Assembly (NCBI GenBank): GCA_012513875.1
Contig: JAAZBI010000014.1
Span: 1-13,971, forward strand
Source of the DNA: Mollicutes bacterium
GTDB lineage: Bacteria; Bacillota_I; Bacilli_A; RF39; UBA660
Length of the DNA: 13,971 bases
Direction: 5' to 3'
Of this stretch, positions 13,122-13,971 are shown piece after piece. Within the stretch, counting starts at the first letter, position 1; each line of letters begins with the position of its first letter. Below the pieces are notes generated by a model that was not told the origin of the DNA, did not search any database, and saw only the letters and a list, made by a program, of their open reading frames with translations. The position numbers and the translations under genes were made by a program.

Positions 13122-13589
13122 TTGGAAGAAATAGGAAAAAAATTATCAGAAGCTAGAGATACGATGGAAGTTTCCCTCGAAGAAGCTGCTGAAGATTTAA
13201 AAGTAAAAACAATTGATTTAGAAAATATTGAAAGAGGAAATCGTAGCTTTTTCAAAGATTTTTTCGAGTTAAAAAAATTAATTAAAGACTATGCTAAGTA
13301 CTTAGGATTAGAATATGAAAAATTTGAAGATGAATTTAATGAGTTTGTTTTTGATTTCACATCAAAAATACCAGTTCAAGAAATATTGTCTGCTGATCAA
13401 AATCAAGTTGTAGAAGAAAAAGAAATTATATCTCCTTATACAAAACACAAAGAAAGAAGAATACCAATTATTACTATAGTTATTATAGCTTTTGTTTTAA
13501 TTGGTTTAGTTATGACAACATTTATGTTTTTAAAAAGTGTAAGCGAAACGGAATCTGAAACTAATTTAACTTATTTAAAAGGAGAATAA
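13122..13589 (+). CDS. rodZ: RodZ/YmfM-like helix-turn-helix membrane protein, short form
   Basis: RodZ-type proteins link the MreB cytoskeleton to the wall-elongation machinery through a cytoplasmic helix-turn-helix domain. From TTG 13122 the protein has 155 residues. The Xre-type HTH covers about 1-64 (EEIGKKLSEARDTMEVSLEE, then LKVKTIDLENIERGN and a helix ending in YAKYLGL). A linker and a basic KHKERR stretch lead to one membrane helix at 114-137 (IPIITIVIIAFVLIGLV...). Only about 18 residues follow outside; the DUF4115 domain of longer RodZ proteins is absent. It is followed after 2 bases by pgsA, the same order as ymfM-pgsA in B. subtilis, which supports the call. No mreB lies in the window, so an MreB-binding role is inferred from the family. 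A promoter is not evident; it may read through from rnpB. Confidence 0.85.
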   Translation: MEEIGKKLSEARDTMEVSLEEAAEDLKVKTIDLENIERGNRSFFKDFFELKKLIKDYAKYLGLEYEKFEDEFNEFVFDFTSKIPVQEILSADQNQVVEEKEIISPYTKHKERRIPIITIVIIAFVLIGLVMTTFMFLKSVSETESETNLTYLKGE

Positions 13590-13591
13590 AT

Positions 13592-13971
13592 ATGAATTTA
13601 GCTAATAAATTTACTTTTGTAAGAATTATTTTTACTTTGATAATTATTTTTATTTTATTGTTTCCGTTTTATCAAATCAATATAGAATTTCCAAAGTATA
13701 TGATTAACAATTTAATTATTATTGATTTAAAATATATAATAGCGGGTATCTTGTTTGTTTTAGCAGCATTTACTGATTTCTTAGATGGTTATATTGCTAG
13801 AAAATATAATATGGTAACTGATTTTGGAAAATTTATGGATCAAATAGCTGATAAAATTTTAGTTAATTCGGTTTTAATTATCTTAGCAGCATCTAATCAT
13901 ATTAGTGCTATTATTCCGGTTTTAATAATTATGAGAGATACAGTTGTAAGTTCAATAAGAATGATTACTGC
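13592..13971 (+). CDS. pgsA: CDP-diacylglycerol-glycerol-3-phosphate 3-phosphatidyltransferase (3' end outside the window)
   Basis: The enzyme makes phosphatidylglycerol phosphate from CDP-diacylglycerol and glycerol-3-phosphate in the cytoplasmic membrane, the first committed step to phosphatidylglycerol. The frame is open from ATG 13592 to the last base, giving 126 residues with no stop. The N-terminus MNLANKFTFVRIIFTLIIIF is typical of PgsA. The CDP-alcohol phosphotransferase signature DG-x2-AR-x8-G-x3-D-x3-D is exact in the stretch beginning DGYIARKYNM (about residues 65-87), with all metal and catalytic aspartates present. Hydrophobic helices lie on both sides. The ribosome site AAGGAG overlaps the end of the rodZ-like gene. 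Related enzymes such as cardiolipin or phosphatidylserine synthases share the signature, but the N-terminus and the rodZ neighbour favour PgsA. The rest of the gene lies beyond the window. Confidence 0.93.
   Translation, partial: MNLANKFTFVRIIFTLIIIFILLFPFYQINIEFPKYMINNLIIIDLKYIIAGILFVLAAFTDFLDGYIARKYNMVTDFGKFMDQIADKILVNSVLIILAASNHISAIIPVLIIMRDTVVSSIRMIT

Noticed and set aside
1..13971. Use of genetic code 4 (TGA as Trp)
   Set aside because: All recognised proteins are full length under the standard code, Trp is encoded by TGG, and no gene needs TGA readthrough. Absence of TGA stops is reported as a separate observation.
1..13971. Mobile elements, phage genes, CRISPR arrays, tRNA genes, replication origin
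   Set aside because: No transposase or integrase motifs, no regularly spaced repeats, no tRNA-like fold and no cluster of DnaA boxes were seen in reading the window.

Overview
The window is AT-rich DNA of a low-GC Gram-positive (Bacilli-type) bacterium. Standard Shine-Dalgarno sites (AGGAGG, AGGTGA) precede nearly every gene, tryptophan is read from TGG, and no gene needs TGA as a sense codon. The organism keeps wall-synthesis and division genes (class A PBP, GpsB, a RodZ-like protein), so it is not a wall-less Mollicute. Gene content and order point to a small-genome, probably uncultured lineage of Bacilli near the Mollicutes branch (for example RF39-like or Erysipelotrichia-like). That placement is inference from content, not from a search.

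Layout, left to right. Positions 1-594 hold the 3' end of a tail-anchored protein of unknown function and a YutD-like (DUF1027) gene. Positions 646-1781 hold a DUF1292 gene and an unrecognised coiled-coil protein, behind their own promoter and closed by a terminator. Positions 1909-6006 form a tight co-directional set: acetate kinase (ackA), a DHH/DHHA1 phosphoesterase (NrnA-like), and the ribosome-assembly GTPases EngB/YsxC and Der. HU follows at 6100-6372 with its own leader and a strong terminator. Positions 6434-8790 hold cca, dnaD and nth. On the minus strand, recU and a large class A PBP (12279 to 8799) overlap and converge on nth; one two-way hairpin terminator lies in the overlapping gene ends. 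Positions 12417-13092 hold gpsB and the RNase P RNA gene rnpB. The window ends with a short RodZ/YmfM-like gene and the 5' part of pgsA, cut by the window edge.

How the genes relate. Most are housekeeping genes in order known from Firmicutes: dnaD-nth-(pbp-recU)-gpsB-rnpB matches Bacillus subtilis with ypoC and ypsA missing, der-hup matches it with gpsA and spoIVA missing, and rodZ-pgsA is also conserved. Themes are translation and ribosome assembly (engB, der, cca, rnpB), chromosome handling and repair (hup, dnaD, nth, recU), and envelope growth and division (pbp, gpsB, rodZ, pgsA). There is no sign of mobile DNA, phage, CRISPR, defence islands or tRNA genes, and no gene-free stretch exceeds about 140 bases.

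I did not find a convincing undescribed system. The most interesting points are modest: a PBP with an extra N-terminal membrane hairpin and a long C-terminal extension, a 17-bp palindrome in the hup leader, a terminator built into two converging gene ends, very short leaders for cca and recU, absence of TGA stops in 16 genes, a RodZ with almost no outer domain, and an orphan coiled-coil gene.
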